Assembly (NCBI RefSeq): GCF_013408335.1
Contig: NZ_JACBZR010000001.1
Span: 4,627,501 to 4,691,500, forward strand
Reading direction: 5' to 3'
Source of the DNA: Nocardioides panzhihuensis
Lineage (GTDB): Bacteria; Actinomycetota; Actinomycetes; Propionibacteriales; Nocardioidaceae
Length of the DNA stretch: 64,000 nucleotides
Part shown: positions 16,875 through 24,973 of the stretch, in pieces
How positions within the stretch are numbered: position 1 is the first letter of the stretch
Layout: every line of letters begins with the position of its first letter
Notes under the pieces: model-generated
Databases searched by the model: none
What the model was told of the DNA's origin: nothing
The model's input: only the letters and a program-made list of their open reading frames with translations
Position numbers and translations under genes: made by a program

Positions 16875-16990
16875 ACCCGGGCTTGCCACCCCTTGAGGGC
16901 GAGCCTATTCTTAATGTTACCCGCCAGTAGAGGGTGCCGACCGGCGCTCCCGCAACTGGTACATCCGACAAAGGTTATGAAGGTGGATCA

Positions 16991-18844
16991 GTGAGCCACT
17001 ACAAGAGCAATCTCCGCGACATCGAGTTCAACCTGTTCGAGGTCTTCGGCACCGACAAGGTGCTCGGCACCGGTCCGTTCGCGGACCTGGACGTCGACAC
17101 CGCGAAGGAGATCCTCGCCGAGGTCGAGCGCCTCTCGCGCGAGGACCTCGCCGAGTCGTTCGTCGAGGCCGACCGCAACCCGCCGGTCTTCGACCCCGAG
17201 ACCAACACCGCGCCGGTCCCGGCCGCGTTCAAGAAGTCGTACGACGCCTTCATGGACTCGGGCTTCTGGAGCATGAGCGTTCCGGAGGAGATCGGTGGCC
17301 AGAAGGCTCCGAACTCCATCGTCTGGGCAATGGCCGAGATGCTGCTCGGCGCCAACCCGGCGATCTGGATGTACGCCGCCGGCCCCTTCTTCTCGAAGGT
17401 GGTCTACGAGAACGGCAACGAGCGCGACAAGCGGATCGCCAAGTTCATGGTCGAGAAGCTGTGGGGCTCCACCATGGTGCTGACCGAGCCCGACGCGGGC
17501 TCCGACGTCGGCGCCGGCAAGACCTTCGCGACCCCCAACGAGGACGGCTCCTGGAACATCACCGGCGTCAAGCGCTTCATCACCAGCGCCGAGTCGGACC
17601 TGCAGGAGAACATCATGCACCTCGTCCTCGCCCGCCCGAAGGGCGTCGAGGGCATCGGCGGCCCGGGCACCAAGGGCCTCTCCCTCTTCCTCGTGCCGAA
17701 GTTCCACTTCGACCACGAGACCGGTGAGCTCACCGGCGAGCGCAACGGTGCGTACGTCACCAACGTCGAGCACAAGATGGGCATCAAGGTCTCCAACACC
17801 TGCGAGCTCACCTTCGGCGACCCGCAGGTCGGCGGCGGCGAGCCCGCCCAGGGCTGGCTGCTCGGCGAGGTGCACGACGGCATCCGCCAGATGTTCGACG
17901 TCATCGAGAACGCTCGGATGATGGTCGGTACCAAGGCGATCGCGACCCTGTCGACCGGCTACCTGAACGCGCTGGAGTACGCCAAGACCCGCGTCCAGGG
18001 TGCCGACCTGGTCGCCGCCGCCAAGACCGACCCGCGCGTCACGATCACCCACCACCCCGACGTACGCCGCTCGCTGCTGGTGCAGAAGTCGTTCGCCGAG
18101 GGCATGCGCGCGCTGGTCTACTACACGACCTCGTGGCAGGAGAAGGTCATCCTCACCGAGGACGGCTCCGACGAGAACAAGCTGGCCGCCGCGGTCAACG
18201 ACCTGCTGCTGCCGATCGTCAAGGGCTACGGCTCCGAGCGCGCCTGGGTGCTGCTCGGCACCGAGTCGCTGCAGACCTTCGGCGGGTCGGGCTTCCTGCA
18301 GGAGTACCCGATCGAGCAGTACGTCCGCGACGCCAAGATCGACTCGATCTACGAGGGCACCACCGCGATCCAGGGCCAGGACTTCTTCTTCCGCAAGATC
18401 GTGAAGAACCAGGGCGCCGCGCTCGGCCAGATCGCCGGCGAGATCCAGGCCTTCCTGGACAACGAGGGCTCCGCCGAGCTCAAGGAGTCGCGTGCGCTGC
18501 TCGCGACCGCGCTCGAGGACGTCAACGCGATCGTCGGGCACATGTTCAACGACCTGATGGCCTCCCAGGAGGAGATCACCAACATCTACAAGGTCGCCCA
18601 GAACACCTCGCGCCTGCTGCTGGCCGTCGGCGACGTCGTGGTCGCGTGGCTGCTGCTGCGCCAGGCGGAGATCGCCCTCGCCGCCCTTGCGGGTGACGCG
18701 GGCAAGGACACGGACTTCTACACCGGCAAGGTCGCCGCCGCGAAGTTCTTCGCCTCCTACAACCTGCCCAAGCTGACCGCTGAGCGGGCCATCGCCGAGG
18801 CGATCGACAACTCGATCATGGATCTGCCCGAGTCCGCTTTCTGA
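16991..18844 (+). CDS. Acyl-CoA dehydrogenase (FadE5-like)
   Basis: The 617-residue flavoenzyme oxidises acyl-CoA in beta-oxidation. It begins [19 protein letters not shown], the characteristic N-terminus of the mycobacterial FadE5 type, and has the length of that class. The FAD/substrate motifs [14 protein letters not shown] and [13 protein letters not shown] are present. Near residues 440-460, [20 protein letters not shown] and [15 protein letters not shown] mark the catalytic half. The GTG at 16991 is preferred because AAGGTGG precedes it; the open frame extends 19 codons upstream without family similarity. FadE5 homologues accept a broad range of fatty acyl-CoA. Divergent palindromes upstream suggest TetR-type control. 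Confidence 0.94.
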   Translation: MSHYKSNLRDIEFNLFEVFGTDKVLGTGPFADLDVDTAKEILAEVERLSREDLAESFVEADRNPPVFDPETNTAPVPAAFKKSYDAFMDSGFWSMSVPEEIGGQKAPNSIVWAMAEMLLGANPAIWMYAAGPFFSKVVYENGNERDKRIAKFMVEKLWGSTMVLTEPDAGSDVGAGKTFATPNEDGSWNITGVKRFITSAESDLQENIMHLVLARPKGVEGIGGPGTKGLSLFLVPKFHFDHETGELTGERNGAYVTNVEHKMGIKVSNTCELTFGDPQVGGGEPAQGWLLGEVHDGIRQMFDVIENARMMVGTKAIATLSTGYLNALEYAKTRVQGADLVAAAKTDPRVTITHHPDVRRSLLVQKSFAEGMRALVYYTTSWQEKVILTEDGSDENKLAAAVNDLLLPIVKGYGSERAWVLLGTESLQTFGGSGFLQEYPIEQYVRDAKIDSIYEGTTAIQGQDFFFRKIVKNQGAALGQIAGEIQAFLDNEGSAELKESRALLATALEDVNAIVGHMFNDLMASQEEITNIYKVAQNTSRLLLAVGDVVVAWLLLRQAEIALAALAGDAGKDTDFYTGKVAAAKFFASYNLPKLTAERAIAEAIDNSIMDLPESAF

Positions 18845-18881
18845 GCCTGATCTGCAGAGTCTGACCTGCACGTACGCTGCG

Positions 18882-18905
18882 GCCCGCCCGGTTCTCCGGG
18901 CGGGC
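18882..18905 (+). terminator. Terminator hairpin after acyl-CoA dehydrogenase
   Basis: Perfect 10-bp stem GCCCGCCCGG / CCGGGCGGGC with TTCT loop, 37 bp after the stop codon. No clear T-run follows. Confidence 0.65.
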
Positions 18906-18957
18906 TGTGGTGCGTCTGGCGGAATGATGCGGGCACCGGGAGTGGTTGAGAAGTCAC

Positions 18958-20181
18958 GTGACCTCTTCGACCGATCGCCGGCTGCGTACGAGCTCTGTCC
19001 ATCACGCTCGTGGGTTCTGGTCGGTGGCGTTCCTGTTCGCGGTGACGATGGGCTTCGCGTCCGCGCCGGCACCGCTCTACGTCTTCTACGTCGATGAGCA
19101 GGGCTGGGGATCGTTCGTGATCACGGTGGTGTTCGCGACGTACGGCGCTGGGGTGGCGATCTCGCTCTTCCTCGCCGGTCATCTCTCGGACCGGTTCGGG
19201 CGGCGGCGGGTGGTCGTGCCGGCCGTGCTGCTCAACGTGCTCTCCGCGCTGATCTTCCTCTCGACCCACGAGCTGGGCTGGCTGCTGCTGGCGCGGCTGC
19301 TGTCCGGTCTCGGCGTAGGGATGCTGACCGCGACCGCGACGGCCCATCTGGCGGAGCTGCACCGGCGTAGCCGACCGGAGGCCTCGACGACCCGCGCCGA
19401 GGTGGTCGCGACCGCGGCCAACATCGGAGGCCTCGGGCTGGGCCCGCTGGTCGCCGGCGCGCTGGCCGAATGGGCACCGCGGCCGCTCTACACGCCGTAC
19501 GCGGTCTTCGCGTTCCTGATGGTGCTCGGGCTGCTGGCGGTCGTGGCGGCGCCGGAGACGGTCGACACCGACCAGCCGAACTGGACCTACCGGCCGCAGC
19601 GGGTGAGGGTGCCGGCTGACGCGCGCGGCGCCTACTTCGCGGCCGGGATGGCGAGCTTCGTCGCGTTCGCGATGTTCGGCTTCTTCACCTCGCTGGTGCC
19701 GTCGTTCCTCGCCGAGGATCTGGACATGCGCTCGCACGCCGTCGCGGGCGTGGTCGGGTTCTCGATCTTCGGGGCCGCGGCGCTCTTCCAGGTGCTGGCC
19801 GGGCGCTGGCCGCGCCGGAGGCTGTACGTCGTCGGGCTGGCCGCACTGACCGCGGGACTGCTCCTGGTCGTCGGCGCCCTGCTGTCCGGCACGTTCTGGG
19901 TGCTGGTCGTCGGGGCCCTGGTCACCGGGGCCGGCTCGGGGATGTCGTTCAAGGCGGCGATCGCCACCGTGATCTCGGTGGCGCCGATGGCCAGCCGTGG
20001 CGAGGCGCTGGCCGGGCTCTTCCTGATGGCGTATCTGGGGATCACGGTGCCGGTGGTGCTGCTGGGGATCCTGCTGCAGTACGTCGCCACGGACCCGGCG
20101 ATGCTCGCCTTCGGTGCGCTCCTGCTGGTGCTGCTCGGGGTCGCGGCTCGAGGGGTCTCGGGGACTCGGCGTACGGCCTGA
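18958..20181 (+). CDS. MFS transporter
   Basis: The 407-residue protein has about 12 predicted membrane helices. The MFS loop 2-3 motif is seen as GHLSDRFGRRRVVVP, and the equivalent segment in the second half is weak (VLAGRWPRRRLYVVG). It is likely a drug or metabolite exporter driven by the proton gradient; the substrate is unknown. The start is uncertain: GTG at 18958 (chosen) or TTG at 18946. The choice matters because the region is an inverted repeat, GAGAAGTCAC next to GTGACCTCTTC, which covers both starts and could be an operator or RNA hairpin. Confidence 0.88.
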   Translation: MTSSTDRRLRTSSVHHARGFWSVAFLFAVTMGFASAPAPLYVFYVDEQGWGSFVITVVFATYGAGVAISLFLAGHLSDRFGRRRVVVPAVLLNVLSALIFLSTHELGWLLLARLLSGLGVGMLTATATAHLAELHRRSRPEASTTRAEVVATAANIGGLGLGPLVAGALAEWAPRPLYTPYAVFAFLMVLGLLAVVAAPETVDTDQPNWTYRPQRVRVPADARGAYFAAGMASFVAFAMFGFFTSLVPSFLAEDLDMRSHAVAGVVGFSIFGAAALFQVLAGRWPRRRLYVVGLAALTAGLLLVVGALLSGTFWVLVVGALVTGAGSGMSFKAAIATVISVAPMASRGEALAGLFLMAYLGITVPVVLLGILLQYVATDPAMLAFGALLLVLLGVAARGVSGTRRTA

Positions 20182-20272
20182 GTGTGGTCGACCGCGATGC
20201 AGGGGACGGTATGCCTGACCGAAACAGGCGGGTAGCGTTGATCGCCAGCCTTCTCACGTCTGGAGTTCTGTC

Positions 20273-20620
20273 ATGACCATCGGCCTTGGGATCATTCTGT
20301 TGGTCCTCGGACTCATCCTGCTCACCGGAGCGGTCGATCTGCCCGACGACATCGCCAACGCCATCGCCACCGAACCGCTCGGGTGGATCCTGACCATCGC
20401 CGGCGGACTCGCGATCGCGATCGGCGTGCTGCTGTCGGTGAACCGCTCGCAACACACGACGGCTGTCGAGCACCGCCGCTACGACGTCGGCCCCTACCCC
20501 GCAGAGCCTCAGGGTCCGTATCCCGGCCAGCCCCAGCCGGGCAACTACCCGCCGCAGCAGGGCAACTACCCTCCCGGCCAGGGCCCGTCGCAGGGCGGCT
20601 ATCCGGGCGGCCGGGGCTGA
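20273..20620 (+). CDS. Small membrane protein, DUF6458-like, with Pro/Gly-rich tail
   Basis: The 115-residue protein has two hydrophobic segments (about residues 4-20 and 36-55) around an acidic VDLPDDIANAI loop. A tail rich in Pro, Gly, Tyr and Gln with repeated GNYPP units follows. The N-terminal half resembles the actinobacterial DUF6458 family; its function is unknown. GGAG lies 9 nt before the ATG. Its 3' end overlaps the convergent LysR gene by 22 bp. Confidence 0.8.
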   Translation: MTIGLGIILLVLGLILLTGAVDLPDDIANAIATEPLGWILTIAGGLAIAIGVLLSVNRSQHTTAVEHRRYDVGPYPAEPQGPYPGQPQPGNYPPQQGNYPPGQGPSQGGYPGGRG

Positions 20621-21516
20621 CGCACCCGGCGCAGCTGCGACCTGGCGGCGCGGCGTACGGCTTCGCTCAGGTCGTCGAGAGCGATCGAGTCGAGGCGCCA
20701 GCGCTGCCAGAAGAGCTGGATGTCGATCGGCTTCGCGCCGGGGAGCGGGACCGTCGCGCCTGACGCGAGGTCGGCCTCGGCCTGGGCGTCGAGGAGCATC
20801 CCCCAGCCGAGGCCGCGGCGGATGGCCTCGTGGAAGTCGTGGCTGCTCGGGACCCGGTGGACGACCGGCGGCCGGGTCGCGCCGTGGGCGGCCAGCACCT
20901 CGTCCTGGAGATGGTCCTTCTCGTTGTAGACGATCATCGGCATCGCACCCCAGTCGATGCCTCTGCCTCGGCGATGGCGCTCGACGAGCGCCGGGGTCGC
21001 GCCCGGGGTGTAGCGGAGGCGGCCGAGCGGCTCGACGGTGCAGCCCTGGACCGGCTTCGGCTCGCTGGTGACCGCGGCGAGGACCTCACCACGGCGCAGC
21101 GCGTCGGCCGAGTAGCCCTGGTCCTCCACCGTGATCCGCAGCGACGTCCGGTCCCAGGTGGCGACCTCGTCGAGCACCGGACGGAACCAGGTCGCGAGGG
21201 TGTCCGCGTTGACCACCACCGAGAGGTCGACAACGGCGCCGGCGTCGCTGCTGTCGCCTGAGGTCAGGGTCGCGGCGGCCTCGTCGAGCAGCAGGCGGAG
21301 TTGTCGGCCGTGCCTGATCAGCGGCTCACCGGCCTCGGTGGGCGTGCAGGGAGTCGTACGCCGCACCAGCACCTGGCCGGCCGCGCGCTCGAGCGCGCGG
21401 ATCCGTTGGCTGACAGCGCTCGGGGTGATGTGGAGGCGTCGGGCCGCGGCGTCGAAGGTGCCTTCCTCGGCGATGACGACGAGGGTCTCGAGCTGGGTCG
21501 GGTCGAGAGCGGGCAC
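20599..21516 (-). CDS. LysR-family regulator, ArgP/LysG type
   Basis: The 305-residue protein has a LysR winged HTH at residues 1-60 (LETLVVIAEEGTFDAAARRL, HITPSAVSQRIRALE) and a substrate-binding domain. ITPSAVSQRI and the position opposite a lysE gene identify the ArgP (LysG) branch. These regulators sense basic amino acids and activate the exporter. It starts with GTG, 75 bp from the divergent exporter gene. The shared region holds TTAAG/CTTAT and GGTTAGATTC elements that may be the activator site. The 3' end overlaps the DUF6458-like gene. Confidence 0.93.
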   Translation of the reverse strand: MPALDPTQLETLVVIAEEGTFDAAARRLHITPSAVSQRIRALERAAGQVLVRRTTPCTPTEAGEPLIRHGRQLRLLLDEAAATLTSGDSSDAGAVVDLSVVVNADTLATWFRPVLDEVATWDRTSLRITVEDQGYSADALRRGEVLAAVTSEPKPVQGCTVEPLGRLRYTPGATPALVERHRRGRGIDWGAMPMIVYNEKDHLQDEVLAAHGATRPPVVHRVPSSHDFHEAIRRGLGWGMLLDAQAEADLASGATVPLPGAKPIDIQLFWQRWRLDSIALDDLSEAVRRAARSQLRRVRQPRPPG

Positions 21517-21578
21517 GGCTTAAGTGTGGCTTATCTTCGGTTAGATTCTTTCGCTGGCCTGTAGGCACGCGGGCGCCT

Positions 21579-21584
21579 TAGCGT
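21579..21584 (+). promoter_or_regulatory. -10 box for lysE-type gene (leaderless start)
   Basis: TAGCGT lies 7 nt before the GTG at 21592. Confidence 0.45.
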
Positions 21585-21591
21585 CGCCGGT

Positions 21592-22200
21592 GTGATCAAC
21601 GCCAGCCTCGCCGGACTCCTCACCGGGCTCAGCCTCATCATCGCCATCGGGTCCCAGAACGCGTACGTCCTGCGACAGGGCATCCTGCGCTCGCACGTGT
21701 TCGCCGTGGTGGCCGTGTGTGCGATCTCCGACCTACTCCTCATCTGCGCCGGGGTCGCCGGCATGGGGGCGGTCGTCGAGAGCGCCGGGTGGGCGGTGGA
21801 GGTGCTGCGCTGGTTCGGGGTGGTCTTCCTCGGCTGGTACGGAATCGGGTCGTTCCGGCGGGCGCTGCGGCCCTCGGGGATGGATGCTGCGGAGGCGCCC
21901 CGCGAGACGCTCCCCCGCGTGATCGCCAAGGCCGCCGCCTTCACCTGGCTCAACCCGCATGTCTACATCGACACACTTGTGCTCCACGGGTCGATTGCGG
22001 CGACCTACGGCTCGGCGCGATGGGGGTTCGCCGTCGGCGGGTGCGTGGCCAGCATCGTCTGGTTCGCCGGTCTCGGCTATGGCGCCCGGTTCCTCGCTCC
22101 GCTGCTCGCCAGCCGACGTGCCTGGCAGGTGCTGGACACTCTCATCGGGTGCATGATGCTCGCGATCGCGGGCGGGCTCGCGGTGGGCGGGCTCGGCTGA
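21592..22200 (+). CDS. LysE/ArgO-family amino-acid exporter
   Basis: The 202-residue protein has about six predicted helices. It begins GLLTGLSLIIAIGSQNAYVL, the LysE/ArgO signature, and keeps FTWLNPHVYIDTLVL in the middle. It exports lysine or arginine when intracellular levels rise. The divergent LysG/ArgP-type regulator gene is its expected activator. The GTG start follows a -10 box by 7 nt. Confidence 0.95.
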   Translation: MINASLAGLLTGLSLIIAIGSQNAYVLRQGILRSHVFAVVAVCAISDLLLICAGVAGMGAVVESAGWAVEVLRWFGVVFLGWYGIGSFRRALRPSGMDAAEAPRETLPRVIAKAAAFTWLNPHVYIDTLVLHGSIAATYGSARWGFAVGGCVASIVWFAGLGYGARFLAPLLASRRAWQVLDTLIGCMMLAIAGGLAVGGLG

Positions 22201-22216
22201 CCGGGCGGGCCGCCCT

Positions 22217-22246
22217 TCAAATCCGGCCATAGTCAAATCCAGCCAT
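22217..22246 (+). repeat. Direct repeat TCAAATCC(G/A)GCCAT upstream of SDR gene
   Basis: Two 14-bp copies (22217-22230 and 22233-22246) differ at one base and are phased by 16 bp. They lie just upstream of the SDR -10 box, so they may be activator half-sites. Confidence 0.5.
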
Positions 22247-22263
22247 TGTGTTGATCGGCCGCC

Positions 22264-22269
22264 TAGTGT
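22264..22269 (+). promoter_or_regulatory. -10 box for SDR gene (leaderless start)
   Basis: TAGTGT lies 6 nt before the ATG at 22276, with no ribosome site. Confidence 0.5.
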
Positions 22270-22275
22270 GGCCGC

Positions 22276-23217
22276 ATGGCGTGGACGACCTCCGACATTC
22301 CCGACCTGACCGGCAAGAACGCCGTGGTGACCGGCCCGACGCTGGGCGGGATCGGGTATTTCGTCGCGCGTGGCCTCGTCGCGGCGGGGGCGCGCGTGAT
22401 CCTGGCGGGGCGGTCCTGGGAGAAGCTCGACGCGGCCGCTGAAGCGCTGACCGAGGAGGTTCCGGGCGCCCGGCTCGACCGGGTCGCCCTCGATCTCTCC
22501 TCGCTCCAAGCGGTGCGGGCCGGGGCCGAGGCGATCGCGGCGGCGACCTTCGAAGGCGGCGGGCCGCTCCATCTGCTGGTCAACAACGCCGGGGTGATGG
22601 CGACACCGCAGTCGCGCACCGTGGACGACCTCGACCTGCAGATGGCGACCAACCACTTCGGTCCGTTCCTGCTGACCGGGCTGCTGCTCGAGCCGCTGGC
22701 CGAGAGCGGCGAAGGGCGGATCGTGACCATGGCGAGCATGGCCCACAAGGTCGCCCGCAAAGCACCGCTCGGCTTCCCGACGGCGCAGGTAGGCCGCTAT
22801 TCGCCGTGGGGCGTCTACTCGCAGTCGAAGCTCGCCAACCTGCTCTTCACCTTCGAGCTCCAGCGACGCCTGGAGAAGGCGGGGCTGCCGATCGCGGCGT
22901 ACGCCGCCCACCCGGGGCTCGCCGCCACCCACCTCATGGCGAACGGGGCCGCCCGAACCATGGTCGCGCCGATCGCGAGCATCGGCGAAGCATTCGTCCG
23001 GGCGACGGGGCAGTCACCGGAGGCCGGCGCCTGGCCGGCGCTGATGGCGGCAACCTACCCAGGGCTCGAGCCCGCGACGTACATCGGTCCGAGCGGCGCC
23101 TTCGAGGGTGGTGGCGTGCCGAAGCCGGTCTCCGCGTCTCGCCTCGCGCGCGACCCGGAGGCGGCGCGGGCGCTGTGGGAGCTCTCCGAGCAGACCACCG
23201 GACTCTCCTACCCCTGA
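22276..23217 (+). CDS. SDR-family oxidoreductase (retinol-dehydrogenase-like)
   Basis: The 313-residue NAD(P)-dependent enzyme shows the dinucleotide motif TGPTLGGIG, NNAGVM, the catalytic Ser region VTMASMAH and YSQSK (Tyr/Lys of the active site). AYAAHPGLAATHL follows, typical of the retinol/protochlorophyllide-reductase-like branch. The second Gly-rich residue is replaced by Pro (TGPT), which is unusual but tolerated in some members. The substrate is unknown. It appears monocistronic. Confidence 0.92.
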   Translation: MAWTTSDIPDLTGKNAVVTGPTLGGIGYFVARGLVAAGARVILAGRSWEKLDAAAEALTEEVPGARLDRVALDLSSLQAVRAGAEAIAAATFEGGGPLHLLVNNAGVMATPQSRTVDDLDLQMATNHFGPFLLTGLLLEPLAESGEGRIVTMASMAHKVARKAPLGFPTAQVGRYSPWGVYSQSKLANLLFTFELQRRLEKAGLPIAAYAAHPGLAATHLMANGAARTMVAPIASIGEAFVRATGQSPEAGAWPALMAATYPGLEPATYIGPSGAFEGGGVPKPVSASRLARDPEAARALWELSEQTTGLSYP

Positions 23218-23274
23218 CCAAAGTCTGGTTCCGGTCGCTACCTGCGGCCGATGCCGCCGCGGTGCCCCGACTTC

Positions 23275-23280
23275 TAGATT
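23275..23280 (+). promoter_or_regulatory. -10 box for repeat-tailed membrane protein (leaderless start)
   Basis: TAGATT lies 6 nt before the GTG at 23287. Confidence 0.5.
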
Positions 23281-23286
23281 CGAGGG

Positions 23287-24162
23287 GTGAGCAAGAAGGT
23301 CCAGATCTGGTCGCGAACGATCTCCGGGAGCACCCACCATCTCGAGGTGACCGGAGAGATCGTCCGTACGTTCGTGTGGACCGTCGACGGCGAAGAGATC
23401 CTCACCCGGAAGACCTCCGACGATCGGGCTCGGCTGGAGAGCAAGGAGCACGGGAGCCTGCTCGTGATCCACTCCGGGCTCGGCACGCCGCGGCGCGCGA
23501 CCTACTTCACGCCTGAGGAAGGCCTGGCCGGGCTGACCGGCGTCGGCGGAGTCGACCTGACCCCGGAGCCGGGGTCACGAGCCGCTGCGTACGAACGCCG
23601 GGTGATCGAGCATCCCAGGCGCTATGCGCTCATCGAGACCCTCGGCGGCGTCGGCGGCGTCATCGCGGGCATCGTCGGCGCGATGGTCGTCGCCTGGATC
23701 GTCTCCCGGATCTCGCTCCCGGACATCGACCTCCCGCTCCCGAACCTGCCGGACCTCCCCGACCTGCCGCTCCCCGACCTTCCCAGCATCCCGTGGCCGG
23801 CGATCCCCTGGCCGGACCTGCCGAACGTACAGGTCCCCGAATGGGTCAAGTGGATCGCGAACCATCTCAAGTACGTCTGGCCCGTCCTCCTCGCCTTCTT
23901 CCTCGCCCAGGGCGAGATCAAGCGCCGCCGCAAGCACGCCGAGGCGTCAGGTACGTCGGCCGAGAAGTCGCTCCCGCAGGCCGAGAAGTCAGCGGATGAC
24001 GCCTCGTCCGACGCGAGTGACGCCTCGTCCGACGCGAGTGACGCCTCGTCCGACGCGAGTGACGCCTCGTCCGACGCGAGTGACGCCTCGAGCGACGCTG
24101 GTGACGTCTCGGCCGACGCTGGTGACGTCTCGACGGATGAGGGTCAGCGGCGGGGCTTGTAG
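23287..24162 (+). CDS. Membrane protein with DASS/DAS-repeat tail, unknown function
   Basis: The 291-residue protein begins with a soluble domain of about 110 residues (WSRTISGSTHHLEVTGEIVR). One hydrophobic segment follows (about 118-138), then a Pro-rich stretch with repeated LPDLPDLPLPD units. A second, weaker hydrophobic segment lies near 194-211. The C-terminal 75 residues are low complexity: AEKS units, then six D-A-S-S-D-A-S heptads. The tail is encoded by a 21-bp tandem array that recurs, in the same frame, in the unrelated carboxyltransferase at 60.2 kb. I do not recognise the N-terminal domain. The 3' end overlaps the convergent crotonase gene by 19 bp. Confidence 0.85.
   Translation: MSKKVQIWSRTISGSTHHLEVTGEIVRTFVWTVDGEEILTRKTSDDRARLESKEHGSLLVIHSGLGTPRRATYFTPEEGLAGLTGVGGVDLTPEPGSRAAAYERRVIEHPRRYALIETLGGVGGVIAGIVGAMVVAWIVSRISLPDIDLPLPNLPDLPDLPLPDLPSIPWPAIPWPDLPNVQVPEWVKWIANHLKYVWPVLLAFFLAQGEIKRRRKHAEASGTSAEKSLPQAEKSADDASSDASDASSDASDASSDASDASSDASDASSDAGDVSADAGDVSTDEGQRRGL
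23940..24139 (+). repeat. 21-bp-period dyad repeat array, coding copy 1
   Basis: Three left units beginning CGAG(G/A) start at 23940, 23961 and 23982. The junction CGAGAAGTCAGCGGATGAC follows, then right units beginning TGACGCCTCG at 23997, 24018, 24039 and 24060, with three diverged ones at 24081, 24102 and 24123. All spacings are exactly 21 bp. Four consecutive right units are identical. Being a multiple of three, the array stays in frame and encodes the Asp/Ala/Ser tail. Confidence 0.9.
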
Positions 24163-24935
24163 GTCGGCTTCTCGCGCTTGAAGGCGGCTTCGCGGGCGAT
24201 CTTGGTGTTCTCGCCGAAGAGGAGGCGGACCTGCTCGATGCGCTCGCGGGAGAAGGTGCGCCTGATGGGGCCGTACCAGGTGTCGTTGAAGAGGCGCTTG
24301 GCGGCGGCGAGCTGGTCCGGAGAGCGCTCGGAGAGCCTGCGGGCGAAGGCGGTGGCGGTGGCCACCGGGTCGGCGGAGAGCTCGGTGACCAGGCCCAGCT
24401 CGTAGGCACGCTCGCCGGAGAACTGTTCGGCGGTCATGGTGAGCTTCTTGGCGGTGTCGATGCCGACGACCTCGGAGAGCGACCGGATGCCGGTCATGTC
24501 GGGGATGATGCCCCACTTGCCCTCGAGGACCGACCACTGCGAGTCGGGCTCGGCGATGCGGAAGTCGGCGCCGAGCGCGATCTGTACGCCGCCACCGAGG
24601 CAGTGACCGTGGACGGCCGCGATCACCGGGACCGGCAGCCGACGCCAGGCCCAGACCGACTCCTGGAAGAGGTTGGTGCCACGGAAGGGCACGGGCAGGA
24701 ACGCACCGACGACCTTCTTCGGGTCGCGCAGGACCGAGGCGAAGTCGAGACCGGCGGTGAACGCGTCTCCCTCACCGGCGATGACCACCGCTCGCAGGTC
24801 GTGGTTCTTGCCGAGCGTCTTGGCGGTGGCGACCAGCTCCCGGAGCAGGTCGAGCGTCAGCGCGTTGAGCTTGTCAGGGCGGTTGAGGCGCACCTGGGCG
24901 ATGCCGTCGTTGATTTCGGTGGTGACGAGGGGCAT
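24144..24935 (-). CDS. Enoyl-CoA hydratase/isomerase (crotonase) family protein
   Basis: The 263-residue protein has the crotonase pattern: [11 protein letters not shown], the oxyanion-hole segment [36 protein letters not shown], and a Glu in the [10 protein letters not shown] helix where the catalytic acid of hydratases lies. The exact reaction (hydration, isomerisation or hydrolysis) cannot be decided. The ATG at 24935 follows TACTGT by 7 nt. It is divergent from pgm and convergent with the repeat-tailed membrane protein. Confidence 0.92.
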   Translation of the reverse strand: MPLVTTEINDGIAQVRLNRPDKLNALTLDLLRELVATAKTLGKNHDLRAVVIAGEGDAFTAGLDFASVLRDPKKVVGAFLPVPFRGTNLFQESVWAWRRLPVPVIAAVHGHCLGGGVQIALGADFRIAEPDSQWSVLEGKWGIIPDMTGIRSLSEVVGIDTAKKLTMTAEQFSGERAYELGLVTELSADPVATATAFARRLSERSPDQLAAAKRLFNDTWYGPIRRTFSRERIEQVRLLFGENTKIAREAAFKREKPTYKPRR

Positions 24936-24942
24936 GGGGAGA

Positions 24943-24948
24943 ACAGTA
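24943..24948 (-). promoter_or_regulatory. -10 box for crotonase gene (leaderless start)
   Basis: TACTGT on the minus strand ends 7 nt before the ATG at 24935. Confidence 0.5.
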
Positions 24949-24973
24949 CGGGGCAGTAGGCATGATGGGACAC

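Noticed and set aside
23998..24123. CRISPR array
   Set aside because: The 21-bp units are contiguous, with no unique spacers, lie in a reading frame and have no cas genes nearby.
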